64,000 bases of DNA from Corylus avellana. Its lineage: Eukaryota > Streptophyta > Magnoliopsida > Fagales > Betulaceae. Below the pieces are notes generated by a model, which searched no databases, had not been told where the DNA came from, and worked only from the letters and a program-made list of their open reading frames with translations. The stretch covers positions 24,409,248 to 24,473,247 of the forward strand of contig NC_081541.1 in NCBI RefSeq assembly GCF_901000735.1, read 5' to 3'. The position numbers were made by a program, and so were the translations under genes. How positions within the stretch are numbered: the first letter of the stretch is position 1; every line of letters begins with the position of its first letter. Shown here one piece after another: positions 54,135-64,000 of this stretch.

Positions 54135-55088
54135 TGATCACCTATCTAAAATGACCCAGTGGGTGTTGGAACTTTTTGCTACCTTGATTGTTAATTTAAT
54201 GAGACAAAATCCTGAAGCAAGTTTGACTTCCAAGTTCACCTGCACGCTAGAAAGTGTTAGAATATTCTCACATATTATTCGTATCAGAAATGCTATTTAG
54301 TAGCCTGCTACGTACTTACATGACACTATTGTTATATGGCTGGAATGATGTGAGAAAATCAATCATTGATTTTTCTTTGGAAAAATTTTACAAAACCCCT
54401 CTGAACTTCCATTCGTTTTGAAACTATCCCTCAAAGTTCAAAAAATCTTAATTTAGGGTATCAAACTTTCAATTTTTTACAATGTTCCCCGTCCGTTAGG
54501 ATTTTCCGTTAAATCTTGTAAAAAAATTTCCAAAATAACCCTTGCTTTTTATTATAAAAAATTGCAAAGATTCAAGTGTTGGTCAAGATTTAACGAAATT
54601 TGAAAAAATATCTACGCCTATTTTTGATATTTTTTTTAATAAACCAAATTGAGGTATTTTAGGAATTTTGACAAGATTTAACGAAAAATCTTAATGGAGG
54701 GGGACATTGCAAAAAATTGAAAGTTTCCTACCTTAAATTGAGAGTTTTAAAACTTTGGAGTGGTGGGTAATTTCAAAACGCATGGAAGTTCACAACGGTT
54801 TTGTGAAATTTCTCCTTTTTCTTTTCTACAAATCATTGCAGATCAAAATGCTGATTGTTAATGTCACATCATCTCAATTCTAGGGTAATCGTATAATAGT
54901 CTACTAAATAGCATTAGTTTATTCCCATTATTGACACATATGGAAAAACCAACCCCATTCTTTATGCACTGCTCATAAAATGGTTGGAGGTTACTTTGGT
55001 ATTGTCCCCTTTTTCTCTCGATTTCTAACTCATCAAGATCTTCAGGGTTCCCTTCACCTTGTCCTAGAAACTCTAATCTTTCCCCTGC
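54135..55088 (-). pseudogene. Duplicated fragment of the USP-kinase gene
   Basis: Collinear copy of 13616-14568. It includes the start of the exon at 13622, the intron with the same MULE-like MITE (54379-54815) and the LQPFYEQC exon (54954-55084, 131 bases, same length). The left break falls about 10 bases inside the exon, next to a GC-rich transposon-like block; the right break falls just past the exon's acceptor. It is only one exon plus fragments, so non-functional. Confidence 0.88.
54379..54815. mobile_element. MULE-like MITE, perfect 9-bp TSD (copy 2)
   Basis: Ends GGAAAAATTTTACAAAACCC and GGTTTTGTGAAATTTCTCC. TTTTTCTTT is exact at 54370-54378 and 54816-54824. It shares the insertion site with 13857-14291. 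Confidence 0.85.
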
Positions 55089-55387
55089 AATGAACAGTAA
55101 CAGAGGCTTGGTTTAGTATTTTTGGGTTGCTAGGTTTATTATTTGATGAGAAAAAGGTTGGTTGGTTCTGGTAAAGATTGAGTGTTGTGAATGGTTTTTT
55201 TTTTTATGGATCTGCCTGTATGTTTAAGAATGATAAAGGTGCAGGAAAGCAGAAAACGTAAAGAACAAAGACGAAATAAAGAAAAGAGAAAAGAAATCAG
55301 AATATCACATGTTTAACAAAGCAAAGCTGTAAATCTCAATTTACTAGCCACTAATTCAACAAGAGAGAGTTTTAAGCCTTTTTCAAA
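55089..55387. other. No feature recognised
   Basis: AT-rich sequence without coding or repeat signal that I can name. Confidence 0.5.
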
Positions 55388-55719
55388 ATGAGCAAACCAT
55401 ACATAACCATTTGGAGAATGGCTCCTCTGTGTGTAATGTGGTGCTTATGGAGAGAAAGGAACGCATGGAGTTTTGAAGACCGTGAACTTGGACTCATAGA
55501 GTTGAAGAAAAGGATGCTCCAAACATTGTTTTCTTGGAAAGTAATGTGGCATTCGCTGCAAGCTTCAACGCTTGCGGAATTTTTAGTCGTATGTGCTTCA
55601 TTTTCAGCTTAAAAGCATTTGTATACATGGGCTCTTTTGTATACTTCCTGTGTAGATGGGTTTGCACCCCTTTGCGCTTTTATATATATTGATATTACCT
55701 ATCAAAATAAATAAATAAA
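55388..55719 (+). mobile_element. LINE 3' end fragment
   Basis: The frame to 55612 has MAPLCVMWCLWRERNAWSFED, the terminal part of L1 ORF2, followed by the GTATACTTCCTGTGTA 3' UTR motif shared with the other LINEs and a TACCTATCAAAATAAATAAA tail. It is a more diverged subfamily than the 41 kb element. Confidence 0.8.
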
Positions 55720-56540
55720 GGCCCAACGACTACTGTGGTCACTTGACTAAAATGGTTATTTATTTAATTGGCATGGGCCTTTTAGTTGACACAACACATT
55801 AAGCCTTGCTCTATATACGGCTTCCTAACTGTTGGGTTCTTTTGACCCATGCTGCTATTGTGTCACTATCATTCTAAACTTTGGTTTCATAATGCTTACA
55901 CGGATTTCATGAAAAATCATGCTCCCCCCATCTCACAATAGACCAGAATTATAGATTGCATGCATTTTAATACTCTTTCTAAAATTCCCTTAGATAGGCC
56001 AAGAAAGGTAGGTTTAGATTTGAAGAAAAGTGAGTTCAAATGTGGAAAAAGATGGATTCAAATTTTATTGTATGTAGGGCTGTTAAATAGATAAATGCTG
56101 TCATTTTTGAAATTTATCATCTCTTTGCAGGTCTAAAATGTAGAGCACATAATCTATTGCGGGATAGAGGGAGTATAAGATTTTCATATAATAGTTGTCA
56201 TTCTGGCTGGTGATGCAGGCTGTATGTGTTTAAGAATCAGGGTTCACTATTATAATTGTTCATGTGTAGTGAGACTGTCTTAATACATACCTGGAGATGA
56301 ATGTTTTGTGTCATCAGACGTACATAATCGAAGGCAATGATGTATTAGTAGAAATGGATGTTTATTAAACTCTATAACATAACATAAATTATTTTTATGT
56401 CATCCTCTCAATAATGTTTTGAAGAACTAAGTGGTGGATTATTTTCTATGTGCATTGACTGTGTATGTGTATTAGCAGTAAATGGTTTGGGTCTATCCTC
56501 AAATTATATTATGTGATAAACTAATGTTGTTCTGTTGCAG
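55720..56540. other. No gene recognised
   Basis: AT-rich. No upstream exon of the RETICULATA-RELATED gene is visible here. Confidence 0.5.
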
Positions 56541-58020
56541 AGGATGATTGCAGATCCTGCCTTATATAAGCTTCTTTTAGAGGAGGCTGCTACAATTGGT
56601 TGTTCAGTTTGGTGGGAGTTGAAGAATCGCAAGGATAGGGGTGTGCTTTATTTCATGGAAAGGGAAATGAAACTTTATGACATACCCATTCAATATACTT
56701 AACTTCTTGTTTCTGCTTTACTATGGTTGTACGATAAAGCAAGAATGGGATCTGGCACTTATTAATGTGCTCACAGTAGCAACCTGCAATGCCATTGTTG
56801 TTTGGTCATTCGATTTGCAAAATACATTGCAGAAGCTCCCAAACAATATATTTGAAAAGAGTTACCCACTTCGGGAATTTGATTTGCAAAAGAGAGTTCA
56901 CTCGTTCTTCTACAAGGCTGCAGAGTTGTGTATGGTTGGGTTAAGTGCTGGAGCAGTACAAGGTGCATTGTCAAACGTTTTGGCCAGTAAAAAGGAGGGA
57001 AGGTAAGCGTGCCTTAAAAACTCTGCATGTGATTGGGTGAATTAGTCCAACTCATTTACTTTGGGTGACCTATAATTGTTCGGCAGGTTATCTGTGACAA
57101 TTCCATCTGTGAGCTCTAATGCACTTGGTTATGGTGCATTTCTCGGTCTTTATGCAAACCTCAGATATCAGCTGATATGTGGATTTGATAGATCAATGGC
57201 CAACCATTTTGATGTCATCGCAGTGGCACTGTTCTTTAGCACAGCTTTGAGGTCTGTTACTTTCACTAGTAAACAGTCATTCATATATTGAGCCTTACAC
57301 TTTGCTGGTGCACACTGACGTAGTTAAGTTATCATTTTCTCTTGCTTAAGGAAGGACTTTTCTCTTTTCCTTTTCTGTCAATATATCTACTCAATATTTT
57401 AATCGTGTTGGCATATTTGCCTAATATGTTCTGAGAGCTTCATCCAGTTGTGTTTTGATTCTCTGTGTTACATTCTTTCTACGTTTGATGGACCCATTTA
57501 TGAGTGTTATATTATGAATTAGGTGTCTTCTTTACTATAACCCTGCTTCAAGTGGTGGGCTGGTTCCATTATCTTGAAATCTTTGAGAGATCCTGTTAAT
57601 ATTCAGCATCTTGAGTAAATTGAAAAATCTGTGACTACAGATGATGAGAGTAATGTTTGTTTGGTTTGTTTATGTACGTAAAATAAATTATTCCCCGGCT
57701 TTCAATATTAACGCTCGTTTGTGATTTGATGCAGGATTTTGAATGTTCAATTAGGAGAGAGATCAAGTGTGGCTTGGCTAGGGGTAGAGGCAGATCCACT
57801 GGTTGATTCAGACAGTCTCTTGAAGGTTTACAGCAGGCCTCCAGAGGGCGTTGATGAGGCGTCTTCGAAATGGTTTATATCAAAGAAGGCAGTTATTTCC
57901 GGGCTTGGGCTCCTTGGCATCAAACAGGGAACTGTTGACTCAGTGTCTGACGGGCAACTGTCGTCACCGCCTGAGGCTTGGAGAAAGAGGATTGTCCGGG
58001 AGAAGGTGACTACAGGTTGA
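56541..58020 (+). pseudogene. RETICULATA-RELATED 5/6-like gene, 3' part with lesions
   Basis: Four blocks read like the C-terminal part of plastid-envelope RETICULATA-RELATED proteins (DUF3411). Block 1 (56541-56638) is RMIADPALYKLLLEEAATIG then CSVWWELKNRKD. Block 2 (56733-57002) is IKQEWDLALINVLTVATC then FDLQNTLQKLPNNIFEKSYP to SKKEG. Block 3 (57087-57251) is LSVTIPSVSSNALGYGAFLG to FFSTAL. Block 4 (57735-58020) is ILNVQLGERSSVAWLGVEAD to the stop. Blocks 2-4 join in frame with GT-AG borders. The block 1/2 junction lacks a good donor and the acceptor reads AC instead of AG. A stretch of 12 residues (family LAPCRSYGNTFR) is missing in block 2 and one residue in block 1. The DUF399/ChaN-like and transit-peptide part is absent. 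I infer a truncated gene copy. Confidence 0.8.
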
Positions 58021-58331
58021 ACATAATAGTTTTGTTGATGCCATGACAGTCACAGTCCAATTTTGCCGGCGAACTTGCTCGACAAAGTTAGAGCTGCAAG
58101 GAGGAGGTAGTGTCCCATTAATGATTCCGTGACTGCTTCAGCCATGAGGGGGCAGCTAAAACGAGCAAAATTAATGAACTAGAACGAGAATAATATGTTT
58201 TTCTGGGGAGGATTTCTTGATTTTTCTTCTGTCCCTTAAACAACACTTGGACATATAATATCTACTTCAACTTCTTGTCTGTCTGAGACTCTTGTATTCA
58301 TTTTTTTTTTTTTTTTTAAACTAGTTTTGAC

Positions 58332-58701
58332 TACGGCTGAGCAAATTACCGACTAACTTCCGACCGACACCGACCGTTACCGACTAGATGGCGGATTATA
58401 GGCGGCATGATTTTTTTTATTCCAAAATTTTCGGTTCCGTAGGCAGAAGAGGTTTTTTAATCGAACTGACTTTACTGACAAATTTGCCACTTTTCCACAT
58501 TCCGACATTACAGTCATTATTGACATCGACTTTCGACCGACACCAACTTTACCGGCTGCCATTTGATTCGAAATGCGAAATAAAATAAAATTTGACGGAA
58601 TAAGTAGGTGAAATAACCAACTTTACCGACATTGTCGGTTCGAAAGGCGAAAATAAAATTATTCTACCGAAACTGACATTACCGGCCGACGTTTAGCCCT
58701 A
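58332..58701. mobile_element. hAT-like MITE
   Basis: Starts TACGGCTGAGC and ends GTTTAGCCCTA. The interior is dense in CCGAC / GTCGG motifs (e.g. ACCGACTAACTTCCGACC). Flanks GTTTTGAC (58324-58331) and ATTTTGAC (58702-58709) match 7 of 8. Confidence 0.75.
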
Positions 58702-58709
58702 ATTTTGAC

Positions 58710-59385
58710 TTTTGAGATTGCATTATTTTGAAGAATAAGTTGAATATTATTTGTTTTGGCATCGGCTTGCAGGATTTGGCAAAAAATAGTTAGATTTGAT
58801 TTGTTGATCAACTTGATTGATTTAAAGAGAAATTTTACTTGACTAATTTTTTGACAAATTTGGCTGCTCGAAGGAAGGAATACCTTTAAAAGTTCAAGTT
58901 TAAATCGAGTTTCTTTTACTGTTCTGTTCATGAACATATTTTTTATTTTCTTTTATTTTTTTTCCTGAGCGTATGAACATATATTTTACTGAAGTGTTAA
59001 CAAGAAGTAGGGCAGGGAAGGCATGAAAAATAAATTCGTAGGAGTTAGGCCTGAAATAAATAAATAAATAAACCTACAATGTGAAAGAAAAAAAAAAAAA
59101 AAAAAAAAAAAAACTACAATGTAAATTTTTTTGTCAAAACTTTTGCCGCTGCCTACCCCCACGTAAATCCGTCACCGGGCATGTGTACTTTTTCGGGTAT
59201 GTATTAAGGAGTATAAATGTCATTTTATTTCGGGGTATGTTTTCTACAAATAAGTAGTTTCTATTTGGCAATTTAATTTAAATAGCATAGTATTTTGATT
59301 TTCTGTTGTACAATTATGTTTTTGCACTTTATATTCCCAATAGCCCTCCAAATGATTCCGAATGGGTCCGATCTCTGATATCACT
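58710..59385. other. No gene recognised
   Basis: AT-rich with an A run at 59090-59112. Confidence 0.5.
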
Positions 59386-59786
59386 TGACGTAGCGGAAGT
59401 TAATAACAACAATCAAAAGCTTCTTGTCTTCTAATTAAAAGATAGACACAAGCCAAAAAGCTTAAAGGAACGATAAAACTCCCCAATGTAATTTATAAAA
59501 TTCTCAATAATTCAAAACTTGGCATTACATAGTTAATATTAAAGTGAACGCTTGGAGCACAAGGAAAATCTAAGCCTATTAAAGAAGTTCCTATAATAAT
59601 AGAAAATTGCAATCAAATAAAATCCTAATGTAAAAGAACATAATCAAATCAAATCAAACCTTCAATAACTAAAATCTGAAACTTGGCAATCACATCTTTC
59701 CTTCTTTGATTCTTGCCATTAATGCGCCAACAGCTGCTAGGGGACATCTCATTGCGGTATGAACTCTTAGTGTAGAGGCTGTAACA
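59386..59786 (-). repeat. Possible isolated LTR (minus orientation)
   Basis: Left of it, ATCTCTGATATCAC (59371-59384) resembles a decayed primer-site complement. The segment runs TGACGTAGCGG to GGCTGTAACA, so on the minus strand it is TGTTACAG...TCA with TG...CA ends, followed by a GGCCTGGGAAA purine-like tract. No second LTR was seen in the window. Confidence 0.45.
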
Positions 59787-60111
59787 TTTCCCAGGCCCCA
59801 TACACCTGCCCAGCATGCCCATCTCGTTGCTTAGCTGATTCTTGAGAAATAGGAGTAATCACCAGTGAATCAAGCCCTTGCAAATAAAAAATTAATTACA
59901 TGACACATGTCGACGTGGCGTTCCGTTAAGTTTTGGACGAAATTTTAACGAAGGTACCAGTTTCGTCTTTATGAAAACTATAGGTACCTCTTGTGATACA
60001 AATCAAACCCTAGGGGGCAAAAAATAAAGAGTCCAAACCCTAGGGGGTTTTTTAGCATTTAACCCTTATCTTGATCCTGGTAAAAAAAATAACAATGTAA
60101 TCGACACATTA
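59787..60111. other. No gene recognised
   Basis: Contains a partial MITE-like stretch with CCTAGGGGG repeats (60009-60050). Family not assigned. Confidence 0.35.
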
Positions 60112-60556
60112 AAAAAAAAAATTCACTTTAGACCCCTGAATTACTGCTCGTTTTGAGAAGACTCCTCAAATTTCAAAAACTCTCAATTTAACCCTTTGAA
60201 CTTTCAATTTGATTCAATTGACCCCTCATCCCGTAAGATTTAGCCGTTAACTTCTAACAGAAATGCCTACAAAGACCAAATTACCCTTCAATTTTTTTAT
60301 TTTTTATTTTTGCTGACCCATAGCTAGGTCGTGGCCAGACCCACGATGAGTCTCTGGCCAAGACCCTCCTGGGTTACCATGGGTCAATTTTTTTGTTTAA
60401 TAACTTCGTCATTTTATCACTTTTAACATTTAAAATCTAAATGAGGGATCAATTGAATCAAATTGAAAGCTCAGGTGGTTAAATTGAGAGTTTTTGAAAT
60501 TTATGGGGTCTTCTCAAAACGCGCGGTAGTACAAGGTCAAAAGTGAAGTTTTTTCA
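60112..60556. mobile_element. MULE-like MITE
   Basis: Long inverted ends: left TTCACTTTAGACCCC, CGTTTTGAGAAGACTCC and AACTCTCAATTTAA; right the mirror TTAAATTGAGAGTTTT, GGGGTCTTCTCAAAACG and AAAAGTGAAG. The A-rich flanks prevent reading a target duplication. Confidence 0.78.
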
Positions 60557-62373
60557 AAAAAAAAACAAAACAAAACAAAACAAAACAGAACAAAAACAAA
60601 GTAATCCTATAATAATCTTCTCAAATTCAATAATAATTTGACTTTTAATATCACTAATATATCAAAATTCATATCAAAATTCAATTGTGTTTTTGTTATC
60701 CTTTTAACATTACTTATTCCTTAAATATGTAAAAATACATGCTTTTTTAATAATAAAAAATAAGATTGGAAAAAATTTTATTTAAAAAGTACGGTTTCAA
60801 TAAATGGCAGATTATCTAGATTCAAAAATTAAAATTAAGAGGAAAGTGAGAAATCCCTAGAAAAAATGGTAAACAAAATTTGACTAGTATCAAACACAAA
60901 ATCAAAACATGTGGCAGAAAATAAACAAAATCGTATCTACTGTTCAAGCTAACTGGATCAGAATCACCAAAAAAGGTAAGTCCGTATGAAGCTAGAACAT
61001 GATCCAGACAAAGAAGAAACAAACGAAATCAACTAGAGTATGATCCAAGAACCCATGTACATGTTGGGCATTTTAGACTACAATTTATGTGGCAAACAGA
61101 ATTGAGATTGAACTAAATGCATCAATGGCAGTAAAAGAATCCTCGAGTTGATGATGACGAAGGCAAAGATGATGACCTCCACATTTAGGTATCTACCCTC
61201 TTAACTTCTTTGAATTCTATAAATCAAGTATTCTAAGACGGAAATGATATCACACAATTTCTTTCACAACAGTATGTTACATCATTCTAATGTATCTCTG
61301 AGAAAGCTCTGCAAATGAATGACACGTTGCAAGAAATCACCTCCATGTGTTAAGATAAAGTGCTTTGAGGTCTAGGTGACTACCTGGGCAGCCCACTCTT
61401 TGAATCCAAATTTCATTATGATGTCAATAATTAAGGCGTTATAAGCAACAATGAAAGGGCAAGGGAAAACATAGCCATCCTAGGACAATGTATATGGGAC
61501 ACGTGTAAAAAAGAATGTTGTTTTCACTTTCAGCTCCTTAGCAGTTTGGGAAAACATACACCATCTCAAATAATTAGATTTGAACCTAATTATGGCTAAA
61601 ATACATGCAATGTCATGGGATGTTGAGAATGCATTGGCGATAGCCAATTATGACAAGCTTCTGCAATTTGGATTACAGGTAAGTAAAATCTGGTTTTGTA
61701 TATCTACATGTATATAGAAGGAAGTTGGGGATGGACATAAGATCCTTCCATCTATTCGGTGTATTGGCTAGCAATTGAAATCTTTGATAAAAACTAAAAA
61801 TAATGCACATGTTACACGCGTACAACTAAATGTAGGGATAAATCAAAGGTAATGCAAGGATAACAACTTTTAATCATAGAAACAACATAGGTAAATCAAA
61901 GAAGCACAACACATGCATACAACTAAATACAGGGATAAATCAAAGGTAATTTTTTCTTAAAAATACCAAAAAAATGTGCTTACAAATAATATCTTGAATG
62001 AAAAGTATCTCAAGGCTATAAAGAAGTTATCTAACACAATACATCCCACGGAATAAGCTAGTATTACAGACAGTGGACCCAACATCATCTATGATAGCTA
62101 ATAAGATCTCCCTTTTATTTATAAACCTTAAAACCGTTTCTCAAATGTGCAATAAAAAATCATCAATATAGGAAGTCAAGCCTAAAAACAAACATTTAAA
62201 ACCCCATAAGCATGAATTTGTAAAGGACCCATGACAAAAATCACATGAATTTGACAAAAAAGATAATCATTTTTACTATGAATGTCAAAAATGATTATCA
62301 CTTTTACAAAAAAGATAATCAATTTTACAATGAAACGAGGGTTTCAATACTAATATCATAATCAAAAAGCATT
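60557..62373. other. No gene recognised
   Basis: AT-rich sequence. An (AAAAC)n run at 60565-60600. A few AG/GTAAGT strings (e.g. 61679) but no convincing exon. Confidence 0.5.
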
Positions 62374-62625
62374 TCACCTAAAATAGCGAGGAGCCATACT
62401 AGTGAAAAATGGGAGGGTGTGCAGAGGACGTGAATCATTACTTCTACAGAAGGACCAATCCATGTATCGTGGATCATTGCTTTTATAGAAGAAAGACCAA
62501 TTCATGTATCGTGGACTCATCGCCGGGGAAACCCATTTTCTGCAAGCCTTTTCCTTGGGCGTAGTAGTCCCATCCGCCGGAAAGAAAACCGGCGATTCAA
62601 ACATCGATTCTTTCCGGCGATTCAA
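62374..62625 (-). CDS. Doubtful small ORF with internal repeat
   Basis: 83 codons on the minus strand, with a duplicated PRYMNWSFFYKSNDPRYMDW-type segment. No recognised domain. The minisatellite begins about 130 bases upstream. It could be the 5' exon of an unrecognised gene or chance. Confidence 0.15.
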   Translation of the reverse strand: MNRRKESMFESPVFFPADGTTTPKEKACRKWVSPAMSPRYMNWSFFYKSNDPRYMDWSFCRSNDSRPLHTLPFFTSMAPRYFR

Positions 62626-62754
62626 ACATCGAAATGAGATTGCAACTCACATTCTCAAATAGACCCACCAGTTGTCTTGCCGGTTTTCTCTCAGGCAGAG
62701 GCAGTGGGGCAGCCGGAGGAATATGGTAGTGCTTACCCATCAGCGTCTCCAATT

Positions 62755-63160
62755 CACACAAGAGAAAGAGAGAGATTCACATAGAGCAGTTCGATCGATC
62801 GCGCAAGAGGAGAAAGAGATAGATTCACACAGAGTAGTTCGATCGATCACGCAAGAGAAAGAGAGAGATTGACACAAAGCAGTTCGATCGATCACGCAAG
62901 AGAAAGAGAGAGATTCACACAGAGCAGTTTGATCGATCGCGCAAGAGGAGAAATAGAGAGATTCACACAGAGCAGTTCGATCGATCACGCAAGAGGAGAA
63001 ATAGAGAGATTCACACAGAGCAGTTCGATCGATCACACAAGAAAGAGAGAGATTGACACAGAGCAGTTCGATCGATCGCGCAAGAGAAAGAGAGAGATTC
63101 ACATAGCAGTTTGATCGATCGTACAAGAGAAGGAGAGAGATTCACACAGAGCAATTCGAT
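62755..63160. repeat. 45-bp minisatellite, block 1
   Basis: About nine units of CACAGAGCAGTTCGATCGAT + CGCGCAAGAG + AAAGAGAGAGATT with small insertions (GGAG). The unit is close to a multiple of three, so long RAVRSIAQEKERD-like frames appear on both strands; they are artefacts. Confidence 0.92.
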
Positions 63161-63179
63161 GGATCGTGCGAGAATCAGA

Positions 63180-63330
63180 TATTTCCAGGGCGTCATTTAT
63201 ACGCAATTACAAAACGCGTTTTGTACGCGTACAACACGCGTTTAAGTGTTATACGCGTATAAAACGCATATAAGTGAAATTATATGCATTATATGCGGAC
63301 AAGTGATAAATTATACGCGTTTCAAGGTAC
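63180..63330. repeat. ACGCGT-rich palindromic spacer
   Basis: Repeated ACGCGT, TATACGC and GCGTATA within 150 bases, e.g. AAACGCGTTTTGTACGCGTA. It can form several hairpins. (TG)n follows at 63346-63360. Confidence 0.7.
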
Positions 63331-63469
63331 TTTGTCTTTCATTTATGTGTGTGTGTGTGTTTGTTATGTCAAATTGGTTACATTGTAGGTAAATTTTTGT
63401 AGAGTTATGAAACGAATGTCATCTGGGTTTTGGAATTAATAGAAAAAATAAAATGGGTTTTGTACGCAA

Positions 63470-63950
63470 CACAGAGCAGTTCAATCGATTGCGCAAGAGG
63501 AGAAAGAGAGAAATTCACACAGAGCAGTTCGATCGATCACACGAGAGAAAGAGAGATTCACAGAGCAGTTCGATTGATCGCGCAAGAGAAAGAGAGATTC
63601 ACACAGCAGTTCGATCGATCGCGCAAGAGAAAGAGAGAGATTCACACAGTAGTTCGATCGATCACGCAAGAGAAAAAGAGAAATTGACACAGAGCAGTTC
63701 GATCGATGGCACAAGAGAAAGAGAGAGATTGACTAGTTAAATCGATCACGCAAGAGAAAGAGAGAGATTCACACAGAGCAGTTTGATCGATCGCACAAGA
63801 GAAAGAGAGAGATTGACACAAAGCAGTTCGATTGATTAAGCAAGAGAAAGAGAGAGATTGACACAGAGCAGTTCGATCGACTGCGCAAGAGAAAGAGAGA
63901 TTCACACAGCAGTTCGATTGATCGCGCAAGAGAAAGAGGGAGATTCACAC
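63470..63950. repeat. 45-bp minisatellite, block 2
   Basis: About eleven more copies of the same unit, more variable in length, in the same orientation as block 1. Confidence 0.92.
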
Positions 63951-64000
63951 TAGGGATGACAAAATGGGTACCTGGCACGACCCGATTACGACTTGCGGGT
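63951..64000 (+). mobile_element. Start of a hAT-like element, cut by window end
   Basis: TAGGGATGACAAAATGGGTA followed by GACCCG-type subterminal motifs, the same style as the element at 24926. Confidence 0.6.

Noticed and set aside
53583..54300. Gly/Pro/His-rich ORFs of 62-136 codons
   Set aside because: Open in four frames because of the repetitive GGGTGGCC block; no domain.
62755..63950. CRISPR-like regular repeats
   Set aside because: No spacers; units abut as a minisatellite and the DNA is plant nuclear.
62740..63978. Several ORFs with RAVRSIAQEKERD or SNCSVNLSLS repeats
   Set aside because: They read the 45-bp minisatellite, whose unit is near a multiple of three; both strands are open equally.

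Overview
This is a plant nuclear window, almost certainly from a woody eudicot. It has AT-rich intergenic DNA, GT-AG introns, exons of plant-specific families (RETICULATA-RELATED, a plastid-type PPR protein, a USP-domain receptor-like kinase), plant L1-type LINEs, LTR retrotransposons primed by initiator-Met tRNA, and many MITEs. I saw no prokaryotic, organellar or viral genes. The species cannot be named from the sequence alone.

Layout. 1-7153 is a non-autonomous LTR retrotransposon cut by the left window edge. It has no gag-pol, but carries an antisense ORF for a coiled-coil protein. 8.4-16.7 kb (minus strand) is a decayed USP-domain/pseudokinase gene, with a 3.2 kb LTR element (perfect 5-bp target duplication) and a MITE in its introns. 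17.6-18.4 kb is a MULE-like MITE. 18.56-23.31 kb is a three-LTR, two-interior tandem retroelement. 23.3-24.7 kb is a degenerate tandem array. 24.9-26.15 kb is a hAT element with a perfect 8-bp target duplication. 26.8-30.5 kb is a nest of terminal-inverted-repeat elements, one of which carries a ribose-5-phosphate isomerase gene scrap. 31.06-31.47 kb looks like a Helitron fragment and 31.6-33.9 kb is a solo LTR.

34.6-35.55 kb holds the only intact host gene I can support, an intronless 3-hydroxyisobutyrate dehydrogenase-like (beta-hydroxyacid dehydrogenase) protein. 36.8-52.1 kb holds scattered exons of a PPR gene resembling Arabidopsis At1g10910/EMB3103. It is expanded by LINE insertions (one nearly full length at 41-46.9 kb), carries a frameshift, and lacks its second and last coding parts. 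56.5-58.0 kb holds the last four exons of a RETICULATA-RELATED 5/6-like gene with damage. Between them a GC-rich block abuts a second copy of part of the USP-kinase gene (54.1-55.1 kb). The right end is a 45-bp minisatellite, an ACGCGT-rich spacer and the start of another hAT element.

The genes do not form a working pathway; apart from the dehydrogenase this is a repeat-rich region of gene remnants. Its main interest is the nested and tandem transposon architecture, the captured and duplicated gene fragments, and the antisense ORF in the first LTR element. Family names rest on recognised motifs; no database search was run.
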